Part shown: one piece after another, positions 5,835 through 12,807 of the stretch
Numbering within the stretch: position 1 is the first letter of the stretch
How the letters are laid out: each line of letters begins with the position of its first letter
Origin: a virus
DNA length: 27,400 nucleotides
IMG/VR virus record: IMGVR_UViG_3300004154_000351
Span: 1 to 27,400 of that record
Direction: 5' to 3' (one strand)
The notes under the pieces: model-generated
The model's database searches: none
Told to the model about the DNA's origin: nothing
Seen by the model: the letters and a program-made list of their open reading frames with translations, nothing else
Made by a program: the position numbers and the translations under genes

Positions 5835-7868
5835 TTAGTTGAGGGAAAGAATGCTTTTGCCGTATCCGGCCAGCGCGGGGGCCACCGGCTCGGGGATGTC
5901 GATTACCAGCCGCTTGGGCGGGCGCGGGCGCTTGGGTTCGCCATCCTTGCGTTCGGTGAGCGAAGGCTGCTTGGTGACGATGCCAAGGGCGGCATTGCGC
6001 GCGCGGCCGTCGGCGATTTCCGCGTCGGCGCGGGCCAAGATGGGCTGCAGGGCGGCGGCTTCCTGCGCGCGGGCCGCGTGGACCGCGTGGGCGCGGCGCT
6101 GTAGGGCCAATTCGTCGGTGATGTCCACGAAGTGCTGGCGCGCCACCGTTCCCATGTAGGTGCCGTCGCGAAAGAGCGCGATGGCCGACAAATCGCCTTC
6201 CAGCACGCCGTCGTAGCTGCGGCCTTCTTCGAAGTCGGAAAGGCAGGGGTTGCCCTGTTGACGGAAAATCATCGGGTCGGCGCACAGCGCGTTATCGCGC
6301 ACCGTGATGGACCCGTTGATCACGCGCACGGTGCGCTTATCCGCGAAGTAGCCGCGCAAGAGGGGCATCTTGACGGGCTCGAATACAACGCCGTTGCACA
6401 GGCGATGAAACCGCTCCATCGGGGACTCCTTGCGTTGCTTTACCAGCGTGACGGCCAGTTCGGCGGCGGGCAGCAGATGTTGCAGCTGTGCGTAGGGCAG
6501 CCAGCGACCGTCCGGCAGCCGTCCCTCTACGATTTCTTCAAACCCCTGCATCTGGTGGTCGTGGGCATAGCGGAAAAGTTCTATCGCCGCGTAAGCGGCC
6601 GTCAGGTAATCCTTCCAAATGGGCAAGGGCGTCCACAAGGCGGCGAGATCCGTGCGCAGAATGCCCAGGGCATCGGCTTGGTCGAGGATTTGCAGCGCCT
6701 CCTTTGTCTGCGCCTCCAGCGCCTCGTGGGTTAGGTCATAGCGTGCGCCGGTCGCCCCCGGCAGATAGGCCATCGCGTTGTGGAACTTGGAGAAAAACAC
6801 CTCTACGGGCGACTTGCCGAAGGGCGACCCGCCCGCCTCCATGAATCCGTTGGGCGAAAGCTTATTGCGGTAAAACTTTGTGCGCTCCACGCGCACGCGC
6901 CCGCCGAACACCTGCAGCAGGAAGCGCTCATCGTCCGCCGTGATGGCGGCGGCGGCATTTTCGACTACGAGCGTCACCGTGTACGGCGGTAGGCCGTGGC
7001 GCTCAAACAGCTGGAGCAGCACCCCGCGCAACATATTACGCTCTACCCCTTCGCGTTTGCCGTCATCGCGCATCAGGCGCGGCTTGAAGGTTCCTGCCAG
7101 CGGCATGCCTGTGGCCCCATCAATGGCCAGCACGCCCAGCGGAAACACGTTCTGCCGATGGGGACCGTTGAGGAACAAGACCTGCTGGTCGGGCCGAAAG
7201 TCGTCGAAGTAAATCCGTTCCAGTGGCCGCAAGGCACTGCGATCGGTGCGCAGCATATCGGGCTGGCTGCCGTGCGCGGCGAGATAGCCCTGTTTCAGGG
7301 CCAGTTGGGTGGCGGCGCGCTTGGGAATATAGCGCATCAGATTCTGGTAGCTCCAGCCTTCCGGCATGTCGGATGGGCGGCACGTCAGGGCGGTAGGCAG
7401 CGCGCGTCCGCGCGCCGCATACCATTGGGAGGCGAGACCATAGCCGGGCACCGCTTTCCCCGCCAACCACTCCTTTTTGTAGAGGTGATTGACGGCGGCC
7501 TTTCCCGCAGTTTTGCGGCTCTTGAAATCCCCCCATATGCCCTGCCAGTATGGGATAAATTCCTTTGGGAGGGCCGTCTTATCATTGCGCGCGGGTGGAA
7601 ACAGCACCCGCCACGGCTCGGGATTGCCCTCGCGCTGGGCGCGCTGATACTTCAAGTAAAGTTTCAAAATGGTGTTCGTCGCCCAGCCCTTTTGCATCAA
7701 GGGACGGCGCACGGCGGCGGCGTTGCGCGCGCCGGTGCGCAAGTCTTTTGCTTCCGCGATGTCTTTGAAGGCTTCCAGCAATTCCAAGACGCGCGCCCGC
7801 TGTGCGGCGCTGCCCGTTTGGGCAAAAGCGCCGTGCTGCGGCAAGGGGACAATGTAGTTATTCGCCAT
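5835..7868 (-). CDS. A: MuA-like DDE-family transposase with DEE-type active site
   Basis: 677 residues, close to Mu A (663). Likely catalytic acids are D222 or D223 in the strand RIYFDDF, E303 in TLVVENAAAAI, and E356 in GKSPVEVFFSKFHN. The spacing between the second and third (53) is like that of MuA (56). The position normally held by the second Asp appears to be Glu. A Mu-transpos_C-like beta-barrel region follows (about 490-585), then a charged tail (590-655) like the MuA domain that contacts MuB. The enzyme would bind the phage ends, nick them and join them to target DNA. It overlaps the upstream 75-aa gene by 11 bp and is followed by the MuB-like gene. Confidence 0.88.
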   Translation of the reverse strand: MANNYIVPLPQHGAFAQTGSAAQRARVLELLEAFKDIAEAKDLRTGARNAAAVRRPLMQKGWATNTILKLYLKYQRAQREGNPEPWRVLFPPARNDKTALPKEFIPYWQGIWGDFKSRKTAGKAAVNHLYKKEWLAGKAVPGYGLASQWYAARGRALPTALTCRPSDMPEGWSYQNLMRYIPKRAATQLALKQGYLAAHGSQPDMLRTDRSALRPLERIYFDDFRPDQQVLFLNGPHRQNVFPLGVLAIDGATGMPLAGTFKPRLMRDDGKREGVERNMLRGVLLQLFERHGLPPYTVTLVVENAAAAITADDERFLLQVFGGRVRVERTKFYRNKLSPNGFMEAGGSPFGKSPVEVFFSKFHNAMAYLPGATGARYDLTHEALEAQTKEALQILDQADALGILRTDLAALWTPLPIWKDYLTAAYAAIELFRYAHDHQMQGFEEIVEGRLPDGRWLPYAQLQHLLPAAELAVTLVKQRKESPMERFHRLCNGVVFEPVKMPLLRGYFADKRTVRVINGSITVRDNALCADPMIFRQQGNPCLSDFEEGRSYDGVLEGDLSAIALFRDGTYMGTVARQHFVDITDELALQRRAHAVHAARAQEAAALQPILARADAEIADGRARNAALGIVTKQPSLTERKDGEPKRPRPPKRLVIDIPEPVAPALAGYGKSILSLN

Positions 7869-8085
7869 TTTTTTGTGAGAGTTTGGAGGCTAGCGCGCCC
7901 ATGGCGCGCGAAAGGTTTGCGAGGTTGATTTCACGTTCAGGGAACCCGCAGCGCCGCACGGGCACGCAGCGGCGGGCTTGCCGGTGCAGTTCGTCCACCA
8001 CCAGCGAGGCGTCGTAAATGGCTAAGACCTCGTCGGCGGTCAAGGCTACGGCGGCGCGCATGGGCGTTTGCGAGGGGCTATTCAT
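7858..8085 (-). CDS. Hypothetical small early protein
   Basis: 75 residues. The central helix ALTADEVLAIYDASLVVDELHRQARR is followed by a Cys/Arg-rich turn (CVPVRRCGF) and a second helix (INLANLSRAMGALASKL). No family is recognised. The two cysteines alone are not a metal site. Its end overlaps the transposase start by 11 bp, so it is translationally coupled to the transposase. It could be a helical adaptor or simply a leader gene. Confidence 0.6.
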   Translation of the reverse strand: MNSPSQTPMRAAVALTADEVLAIYDASLVVDELHRQARRCVPVRRCGFPEREINLANLSRAMGALASKLSQKNGE

Positions 8086-8088
8086 GTC

Positions 8089-8853
8089 TTAACGGACATC
8101 CTTTCCGCATTTGTCATGGAGAATTTCTTTACCCAGGCGGATGAGTTCTGCGGCGTAAGTCTCCCAGCACGTCGGCGGCAGATTTAGGCCGTCGCTCACC
8201 GACATGCGGTTGCGAATGTCCTTGAAGGTGCGCGTGAAGAAGCCGTTGAACTCCAGCTGCGGGTCGGCGGGAGTATCCGGCGCGGGCGGCGTTTCCTCGG
8301 GGGGTGTCGGCGGGTTTTCCTCGGCGGCGGCGTCGCGCTCGGCCGCGCGCAGGTCGCGCAGGATTTGGGAGAGGCTGCGGCCCCCTACCCATTCGGTCAG
8401 GGACTGCCCGTTGGCGGGCTTGTCGGCCAATGCCAGGGCAAAGGCCTTCGGCAGGTCTACCGGGGGCAGCTTCTTCCCCGCGTCCTCCGCCGCCCCCGCC
8501 GTCACTTGCGGAAAGATTTCATTCAAGTAATTGCGCGCCAAATGCATATAAACATCCAACGTGCGGATAGCCTTATTTTCAAATTCGCAGTGCGTTGCGA
8601 ATTTGGCTACCGCCATTTTGGCGATGTCCTCCATCGTGCGCATCCATTTTCCGTGGGGCGTGTCGGCTTTCAGGGCCAACAGCATGGCCCCGGCCTGTAT
8701 TTGCCGCACCACGGCGGACACTTCGCCGTTGCGCGCCGCCACCAGCGCGGCGACCACGGTTTCGGGTTTCAGTTTGGCCCCAAGATCCTTCAGGCAGGCT
8801 TTGGCGTTCTTGGGGAGTTCGTTGGCAGGGATAATTTCGGTTGTGGGTGACAT
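8089..8853 (-). CDS. DUF3102-like phage protein
   Basis: 254 residues. The segment from about 45 to 110 reads VRQIQAGAMLLALKADTPHGKW and continues with FENKAIRTLDVYMHLARNYL. This resembles the DUF3102 pattern (a helix, then HG-x-W/F, then a region that ends in a ...R-x-Y-M-x-L-A helix). A Pro/Glu-rich linker (about 195-220) precedes a C-terminal helical part. DUF3102 proteins are common in phages and plasmids and may bind DNA. There is no direct evidence here. It lies just upstream of the transposition genes. Confidence 0.55.
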   Translation of the reverse strand: MSPTTEIIPANELPKNAKACLKDLGAKLKPETVVAALVAARNGEVSAVVRQIQAGAMLLALKADTPHGKWMRTMEDIAKMAVAKFATHCEFENKAIRTLDVYMHLARNYLNEIFPQVTAGAAEDAGKKLPPVDLPKAFALALADKPANGQSLTEWVGGRSLSQILRDLRAAERDAAAEENPPTPPEETPPAPDTPADPQLEFNGFFTRTFKDIRNRMSVSDGLNLPPTCWETYAAELIRLGKEILHDKCGKDVR

Positions 8854-8881
8854 TTTTTAGAGTGAGCAAAAAATTAATCCT

Positions 8882-9331
8882 TCATTCCGGGTAATCGGGC
8901 AAAGGGCGTCCCCGGCGGATGGCTTTTGATAAATCATCCCAAGCGGAATAACCCTCATTTGTTCCGCTCCAGATAAACGAGCCGATCACGTCGGCAAGCG
9001 AATCGTATTCCCTCGATCGTTCTGGGATATTTTTCAAAGCTGCCTCGCGCCATTTCGGTGACAGTTCGAGGAGCCATTCAAAAGCTATCTTCGGGGCGGG
9101 CTCGCAGTATGCCGGGGAATTACCGGATATCATCATAGGGGGGTTCAGCTTCAAAAATTCTGCTTGGAGTTCCGCCACATGCCTTCCTATCGTCCGTAGC
9201 ATTTCATACACCTCGCGCCGATTGGCAAAAATCTGGGATATGTCTTCCGGGCGAACGCGGGATTTTCGGGAGGGCAATCCGTTCGCTTTTGCAAACAGAC
9301 GGGCGACTTTCTTTTTTTTGTAGTGGTTCAT
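8882..9331 (-). CDS. Hypothetical early protein
   Basis: 149 residues. A very basic N-terminus (NHYKKKKVARLFAKANGLPSRKSR) may bind nucleic acid. The rest is helical, with a hydrophobic core (IAFEWLLELSPKWREAALKNI). No domain is recognised. It is coupled by ATGA (9331-9328) to the upstream 76-aa gene. Lower GC than several neighbours is visible around 8930-9010. Confidence 0.65.
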   Translation of the reverse strand: MNHYKKKKVARLFAKANGLPSRKSRVRPEDISQIFANRREVYEMLRTIGRHVAELQAEFLKLNPPMMISGNSPAYCEPAPKIAFEWLLELSPKWREAALKNIPERSREYDSLADVIGSFIWSGTNEGYSAWDDLSKAIRRGRPLPDYPE

Positions 9332-9558
9332 TGGCGTTTGGAAATGGTGCTTTCGCGGGGGAACAGCGTGGTGGGTGTTTTGGCGGGGAAGCAGCGCAGG
9401 AAGGCGAGGCGCATGTTATGGGCCTTATGCTGCATCATGCGCTTGGCGGGGATGCGCAGGTGCAGCGTTTCGATCGCGCGGCAGGTGTCCCAAATCGACT
9501 CATAGAGGGCGGCTTCGGGCTCCAAATCCGGGCGATAGGGAGGAATAGGCGTGGGCAT
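9328..9558 (-). CDS. Hypothetical small early protein
   Basis: 76 residues. A Pro-rich N-terminus (MPTPIPPYRPDLEPEA) is followed by a helix (LYESIWDTCRAIETLHLRI) and a basic, Met-rich segment. No family is recognised. It ends in an ATGA overlap with the next gene, which supports it as a real translated unit. The gene lies within a run of small unknown genes that separate the switch from the transposase. Confidence 0.55.
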   Translation of the reverse strand: MPTPIPPYRPDLEPEAALYESIWDTCRAIETLHLRIPAKRMMQHKAHNMRLAFLRCFPAKTPTTLFPRESTISKRQ

Positions 9559-9561
9559 GGG

Positions 9562-9795
9562 CTATACGGGTTTGAGGGTGAAGATGACATCGGGAATGTT
9601 TGGCAGCGCGGCGTCGGTGTTGACGTCCATCTGCAGGGTGTCGATGGTGAACTCCTTTTGAAACCGCGCGCGCACCTTGTTTTGAATGTGCGTGCGCACC
9701 GCCGCTTCCGACGGCCGCGCCCCGTAGAGCCACAGCCGGCCGCCGACGCGCGCCGGATAGTCGATGATGTCAAAGCGGATGCGGGGATTGTTCAT
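9562..9795 (-). CDS. Hypothetical small early protein
   Basis: 77 residues with a mixed alpha/beta pattern: a strand (RIRFDIIDYPARVGGRLWLY), a helix (EAAVRTHIQNKVRARFQKEF), and strands ending in IPDVIFTLKPV. It looks like a compact folded domain without a recognised family. Its stop lies three bases before the ATG of the downstream gene. There is no membrane segment. Confidence 0.6.
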   Translation of the reverse strand: MNNPRIRFDIIDYPARVGGRLWLYGARPSEAAVRTHIQNKVRARFQKEFTIDTLQMDVNTDAALPNIPDVIFTLKPV

Positions 9796-9804
9796 GAGGG
9801 TTTC

Positions 9805-10179
9805 CTAGGCGTTGTATTCAGGGGCCAGGGGGTCATCGCCAAAAAGCTCATCGGCGGGCTGGCGCAAAACCGCTGAGATGGCCCAGATTGAGCGCGCGTT
9901 TCGCGCGATCAGGGAGGGCAATTCCTGACGGGCAGTTGCGCGGGGCCAAAGGCAATCAAGGAGGTTGTCCGCGAAGTGCCGGCCGCTGGGGGATCGCAGG
10001 AAATTGCGCACGGCGATTTCGGTAGGCAGCCACTTTTCACCCGTGAAGTGATCCATCGCGCATTTCCACAATTCGGCGGATTCGGCTTCGCTCAATTCGA
10101 GCGCGTATTTGAGCGTCCCATAAAACCCTAGCTTGTCATTGGTGGGCGGGGTCGTGAGCGGTGTTTTTTGTGCGGTCAT
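9805..10179 (-). CDS. Hypothetical early protein
   Basis: 124 residues. After a Thr/Pro-rich N-terminus comes GFYGTLKYALELSEAESAELWKCAMDH, then KWLPTEIAVRNFLRSPSGRHFADNLLDC, which looks helical and soluble. The acidic C-terminus ends DELFGDDPLAPEYNA. No catalytic motif or known domain is seen. It starts three bases downstream of the HTH gene stop. Confidence 0.65.
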   Translation of the reverse strand: MTAQKTPLTTPPTNDKLGFYGTLKYALELSEAESAELWKCAMDHFTGEKWLPTEIAVRNFLRSPSGRHFADNLLDCLWPRATARQELPSLIARNARSIWAISAVLRQPADELFGDDPLAPEYNA

Positions 10180-10182
10180 AGG

Positions 10183-10530
10183 TCAGTTGTAGCGTTGGAG
10201 GCGCAGGGCGCAGTGCTTTTGGAGTTGCAGGGCCATTTCCCGAGAATTGGTGTCGATGACGGCCTTGACGGCATCCAGCAGCATGCCGGGGTCGAAGTTG
10301 GCGCAGCTGGCGAGGTACAGGATTGCGAACTTGCGCGGGATCCTCCGCGCCCAGCGCGCCTCTTTGCCGCGCGTGGCGCGGCCGTTTGACTCAAAGCCCA
10401 TAACTTTTCCCTCGGCGAATGCGTTGATGACGTGCTGTTCTGAGAAGCCGCACACCGCCGCGATCTGCTTGACCGTCAGGAAATCTCCCGGCGGCAAGCA
10501 ATAATCGAAGTAGGTTTGGGCGGCGTCCAT
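10183..10530 (-). CDS. HTH protein, excisionase/MerR-like
   Basis: 115 residues. The segment FLTVKQIAAVCGFSEQHVINA (about 17-37) fits a helix-turn-helix of the excisionase/winged-helix type. It is followed by a basic wing-like part (SNGRATRGKEARWARRIPRK) and IAILYLA-type helices. It is probably a DNA-binding regulator in the early operon, by analogy with small HTH proteins in Mu-like phages. A specific role such as Ner or Kil cannot be assigned. Confidence 0.65.
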   Translation of the reverse strand: MDAAQTYFDYCLPPGDFLTVKQIAAVCGFSEQHVINAFAEGKVMGFESNGRATRGKEARWARRIPRKFAILYLASCANFDPGMLLDAVKAVIDTNSREMALQLQKHCALRLQRYN

Positions 10531-10541
10531 GGCGGAAAAAC

Positions 10542-10931
10542 TCAGGCGGTGAAAAGGTTATTGAGCCAGCGCCGCAACAAGGTGGCATGCGTTTGCCCGA
10601 AAAGGCACTCTCCCGGGAGGGAATAGCCCGTGTACGGATTTTGAAGAAACTGTACCTTGGCCAGATTGAGGCATAGATCGGAAACGGTAAAATCACCGAC
10701 ATACTCCCAATGGGGATCCTTGTGGTCGGCATAAAACCGCCGTTTGGCGGCCTCGCGTTCTTCAGGAGAGGCGGTGGTGAATATCCGTGTCACTCCCTGG
10801 GAGCCCTTGCGTTTTGCGAACAGTATGAGGGTCGGATGCAAGAACACGTTGGGGGCGACAAGCTGGCGCGGGATTTCCCGCGCGCGGGGGCAGTCGGGGC
10901 GGATGGCAAGGGCGGTGCAGTGCGGTTTCAT
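10542..10931 (-). CDS. Hypothetical early protein
   Basis: 129 residues. It contains a beta-like N-terminal half (VFLHPTLILFAKRKGSQGVTRIF), a charged helix (SPEEREAAKRRFYADHKD), and a C-terminal half with VGDFTVSDLCLNLAKVQFLQ and LLRRWLNNLF. No family is recognised and there is no signal or membrane segment. It lies between the 85-aa gene and the HTH gene in the same transcript. Confidence 0.6.
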   Translation of the reverse strand: MKPHCTALAIRPDCPRAREIPRQLVAPNVFLHPTLILFAKRKGSQGVTRIFTTASPEEREAAKRRFYADHKDPHWEYVGDFTVSDLCLNLAKVQFLQNPYTGYSLPGECLFGQTHATLLRRWLNNLFTA

Positions 10932-10952
10932 AGGTGGTGCAATGGTCCTGGG

Positions 10953-11210
10953 TTAAACCTTGGCGGCGGCGGCGCGGGCGGCATTGCGCGCGGCCGTGAG
11001 GGTTTCAATCGTGGTGTCGAGACCGCGCGCCACCGCGTCGGCTTCGATAACGTGCGTGTGCCTATCCATCTTTATCACGATGGAGGTGGCCCCCATCTTG
11101 CGCATGACGTTGACAAAGGCGCCGGCATGGACGATGGCGTTGCACTCGTCTTCGGTAAGCATCACCTTCAACGGGAACGGCGACGCGGGATTTTGTGGGA
11201 TTTGAATCAT
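10953..11210 (-). CDS. Hypothetical small early protein
   Basis: 85 residues. The core VMLTEDECNAIVHAGAFVNVMRKMGATSIVIKMD suggests a small alpha/beta domain. The C-terminus is an Ala-rich helix (TLTAARNAARAAAAKV). No family is recognised. It is the first leftward gene after the inserted plus-strand gene at 11276-11668, so its transcription must pass antisense through that gene unless it has its own promoter. Confidence 0.6.
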   Translation of the reverse strand: MIQIPQNPASPFPLKVMLTEDECNAIVHAGAFVNVMRKMGATSIVIKMDRHTHVIEADAVARGLDTTIETLTAARNAARAAAAKV

Positions 11211-11251
11211 AGGATTGTGCGGTTTTGGGTTGTGGGGAAAATGGATGTCGG

Positions 11252-11764
11252 TTAGCGTTGGGGCACATTACCCCCATGGACTGGATTACGATTATCGTTG
11301 CGCTCGTTACCGGCACGCTCGCCGCAGTTGTGACCCCTTGGTCCGCCTTCGGCGTCGCGCTGGTCAATAACCGACTGCGAACACGCCAACGGGACGCACA
11401 AATAAAAGCGGCCATTGATTCCTTGAGCCCCAAGGCGATTGAGTTCCTCCAGCGTTTCCTTACCGAGGGAAACCCCATTCATTTTATGCGCATCCCCGCT
11501 GCCGAGTGGGGCAAGTACATCCAGCCACTGGCAAAAGCAAAAGTGCTGATCTTGCCGCGATACGAGAGTGATGAGGCTTTTGTGGGTGTAGCAATGCACC
11601 CGGTCGCAATCGCGTACATGAGGGCCAAACACCCAGTACCAGAACCAGAAGCCCCCGAAGCCAAATAAGAAGGCCAGGGTGCAGGAGATCGCGTAGTGGA
11701 TGGCGTCCCATTTCTCAAAACGGGCTTGGCGAAGACCAGTGTAGGGTTTGGGAAAGGTGGGCAT
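11252..11764 (-). CDS. Doubtful small membrane ORF, antisense to the SieB-like gene
   Basis: The ATG at 11764-11762 lies four bases after the stop of the 74-aa early gene, the normal spacing of this operon. It opens MPTFPKPYTGLRQARFEKWD, then a hydrophobic stretch. Only the first 32 codons lie outside the plus-strand gene. The Trp/Phe-rich part is the complement of that gene's Pro/Glu-rich tail, and the rest reads like antisense noise. It may be a truncated early gene whose 3' part was replaced by the plus-strand insert, or no gene at all. Confidence 0.25.
   Translation of the reverse strand: MPTFPKPYTGLRQARFEKWDAIHYAISCTLAFLFGFGGFWFWYWVFGPHVRDCDRVHCYTHKSLITLVSRQDQHFCFCQWLDVLAPLGSGDAHKMNGVSLGKETLEELNRLGAQGINGRFYLCVPLACSQSVIDQRDAEGGPRGHNCGERAGNERNDNRNPVHGGNVPQR
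11276..11668 (+). CDS. Membrane-anchored protein, possibly SieB-like superinfection exclusion; antisense cargo gene
   Basis: 130 residues from the ATG at 11276; the frame could start at a TTG at 11225, but that extension lacks support. A hydrophobic N-terminal segment (ITIIVALVTGTLAAVVTPW, about 3-21) precedes a cytoplasmic-looking domain: SLSPKAIEFLQRFLTEGN, then IHFMRIPAAEWGKYIQPLAKAKVLIL and VAMHPVAIAYM. The layout recalls superinfection-exclusion SieB-type proteins (N-terminal membrane helix plus a small winged-helix-like domain with a final Y-[AM] helix). The similarity is from pattern memory only. It is the only plus-strand gene inside the leftward early operon, as expected for a lysogenically expressed cargo (moron) gene. 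No clear promoter was found upstream. Confidence 0.65.
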   Translation: MDWITIIVALVTGTLAAVVTPWSAFGVALVNNRLRTRQRDAQIKAAIDSLSPKAIEFLQRFLTEGNPIHFMRIPAAEWGKYIQPLAKAKVLILPRYESDEAFVGVAMHPVAIAYMRAKHPVPEPEAPEAK

Positions 11765-11768
11765 AGCG

Positions 11769-11993
11769 TTAGAGGTTTTCCTTGGTGAACTGATAAAAGT
11801 CGGCGATGCCGATGGTAGGGGCCACCGAGGTATCGCACATGTTCTGCGTGAACTGGCGACGGGCTTGCCGCCCGACGCGGCCCGGCTTGAGCGCGTTGCG
11901 GGCAAAGCAACGCAGGTGCGGGAAGTGCTTGGTATGGGCCTCTATTACCCGGCGCGTGAGGTCGGAGATTTCCGAGGTGGTATCTGTGGGCAT
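11769..11993 (-). CDS. Hypothetical small early protein
   Basis: 74 residues from the ATG at 11993-11991. The helix DLTRRVIEAHTKHFPHLRCFARNAL is followed by a basic segment (KPGRVGRQARRQFTQNMC) and an aromatic C-terminus (IADFYQFTKENL). It is rich in Arg/His and may bind nucleic acid. No family is recognised. It lies 25 bp after the stop of the 54-aa gene. Confidence 0.55.
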   Translation of the reverse strand: MPTDTTSEISDLTRRVIEAHTKHFPHLRCFARNALKPGRVGRQARRQFTQNMCDTSVAPTIGIADFYQFTKENL

Positions 11994-12018
11994 AATGGAG
12001 TGCGGTTTAGTTTTAGGG

Positions 12019-12183
12019 TTAGCGCCGCTTGGATTTGGCGGGCACCACTTCGAGCACGCGGGTGGCGTTGGCATGCTTACCCCGGAAGGGGCGCGGCGGG
12101 CGGGAGGAGATCAGGACGATGCCCCAATCTCCGGGCTGGCGGGCGTTTGGGCCGGTGAGTAGGTATTTTTTCATGGGAGGCAT
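12019..12183 (-). CDS. Small basic protein, 54 aa
   Basis: Reading MPPMKKYLLTGPNARQPGDW and on to a basic end (VLEVVPAKSKRR). An alternative start at the second Met (12174) gives 51 residues. The core WGIVLISSRPPRPFRGKH looks like a small beta structure with a basic loop. It fills the gap between the RHH gene (stop at 12205) and the next early gene. The codon use matches its neighbours. Function unknown. Confidence 0.6.
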   Translation of the reverse strand: MPPMKKYLLTGPNARQPGDWGIVLISSRPPRPFRGKHANATRVLEVVPAKSKRR

Positions 12184-12204
12184 AGCGGTGTTGGGTGGGT
12201 GGGG

Positions 12205-12393
12205 TTAATTGGCGAGGGCTTGCAATTTTACGCTTAGTTTTTTTTCTGAAATGACTCGCCCCATGCGGTCATATATGGCCTGCCGAATGAATTTGCTCTT
12301 GTCGCGTTCGTCCAGCAGAGCGATGCGTTCAAGTTCGGCAAAGTCTTCAGCGGGGAATTTGAAATTTATAAGTTTTGTGGGTTTCCGCTTCAT
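12205..12393 (-). CDS. Ribbon-helix-helix regulator heading the early operon (Cro/Ner-like position)
   Basis: 62 residues. Beta strand KLINFKFP (7-14), helix AEDFAELERIALLDE, then KSKFIRQAIYDRM form a typical Arc/CopG fold. It is divergent from a second RHH gene at 12483, with 89 bp between the starts. The two share the KSKFIRQAIYDRM / RSTFIREAIYEKM helix, so they are likely paralogues. By position it would be the early, Cro- or Ner-like partner, transcribed leftward from the promoter with TTGACA at 12440-12435. Confidence 0.8.
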   Translation of the reverse strand: MKRKPTKLINFKFPAEDFAELERIALLDERDKSKFIRQAIYDRMGRVISEKKLSVKLQALAN

Positions 12394-12397
12394 GTTT

Positions 12398-12430
12398 AAT
12401 CTTTATTCAATCTTTACTAAATCTTTATCG
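12398..12430. repeat. Three tandem 11-bp operator-like repeats
   Basis: AATCTTTATTC (12398-12408), AATCTTTACTA (12409-12419) and AATCTTTATCG (12420-12430) are exactly contiguous with an 11-bp period. AATCTTTA is invariant. One helical turn per unit lets RHH dimers bind side by side on one face of the DNA. The array covers the spacer, -10 and start region of the leftward promoter, so binding would repress the early operon. A looser inverted match (CAAAGATG) lies at 12452-12459 inside the rightward promoter. Confidence 0.7.
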
Positions 12431-12440
12431 AGTATGTCAA
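12408..12440 (-). promoter_or_regulatory. Leftward early promoter with exact TTGACA -35
   Basis: An exact TTGACA lies at 12440-12435 on the minus strand. The -10 is less clear: at 16-18 bp spacing it falls on AGTAAA/TAAAGA within the repeat array. The start of transcription would lie 10-25 bases before the ATG of the RHH gene at 12393. It would drive the whole leftward early operon. Confidence 0.55.
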
Positions 12441-12448
12441 TTTATTTT

Positions 12449-12483
12449 TTGCAAAGATGCGGAAAAAAAATAATATGCCTCTA
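12449..12483 (+). promoter_or_regulatory. Rightward repressor promoter, probably giving a leaderless mRNA
   Basis: TTGCAA at 12449-12454, a 16-bp spacer and TAATAT at 12471-12476 form a fair sigma-70 type promoter. The predicted +1 falls on or next to the A of the ATG at 12483. No Shine-Dalgarno sequence precedes this ATG. The situation is like lambda cI made from PRM, which is also leaderless. Confidence 0.5.
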
Positions 12484-12800
12484 TGGAGAAGCCAAAAAAA
12501 CGAGCGCAACGGTTAATCAACCTTGTCGTCGATCCTCAATTCTTGGAGGCGATAGACAAGGTCTCACGGATGGCAGGTTATGCAGACCGGAGCACTTTCA
12601 TCCGCGAGGCCATTTACGAAAAAATGGCGGAAAAGGGAGCTAAAATTTCGCGCGAAATTTCATTGCCGCCCTCACGTTCCGGCGTCGGTGGAAAGCCATC
12701 GCACAAAAGGAAGTATACGATAAACGCTCCAGGAGGTAGTGTACGGATCGTGGAAGATTATTCAAAAAAGTCGTTTTTAAAATCTGACGCTCGAAATTAA
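12483..12800 (+). CDS. Ribbon-helix-helix protein, probable prophage repressor
   Basis: 105 residues. The RHH core is RLINLVVDPQFLEAIDKVSR, then a turn with YADRS and the helix TFIREAIYEKMAEK (about 10-51). A C-terminal extension of about 50 residues, rich in Ser/Lys, follows (KRKYTINAPGGSVRIVEDY) and has no known domain. It is divergent from the early-operon RHH gene and shares its recognition helix pattern. Position, divergence and operator array argue that it is the lysogeny repressor, although no serine-protease or CI-type domain is present. It heads an operon running to the terminators at 13849. Confidence 0.7.
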   Translation: MEKPKKRAQRLINLVVDPQFLEAIDKVSRMAGYADRSTFIREAIYEKMAEKGAKISREISLPPSRSGVGGKPSHKRKYTINAPGGSVRIVEDYSKKSFLKSDARN

Positions 12801-12807
12801 CTTTACT

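Noticed and set aside
6996-7928. Plus-strand ORF of 310 codons
   Set aside because: It lies opposite the transposase, which has clear catalytic motifs. No domain is visible in the plus reading.
8129-8850. Several long frames on both strands opposite or inside the DUF3102-like gene
   Set aside because: High GC content creates open frames here. Only the 254-aa frame has the HG-x-W pattern and operon spacing.
12483-12800. Antitoxin of a toxin-antitoxin pair
   Set aside because: The RHH protein could be an antitoxin by fold, but the following ORFs are a 49-aa peptide and membrane proteins, not RelE/MazF/PIN-type toxins. The divergent RHH partner and operators fit a phage switch better.
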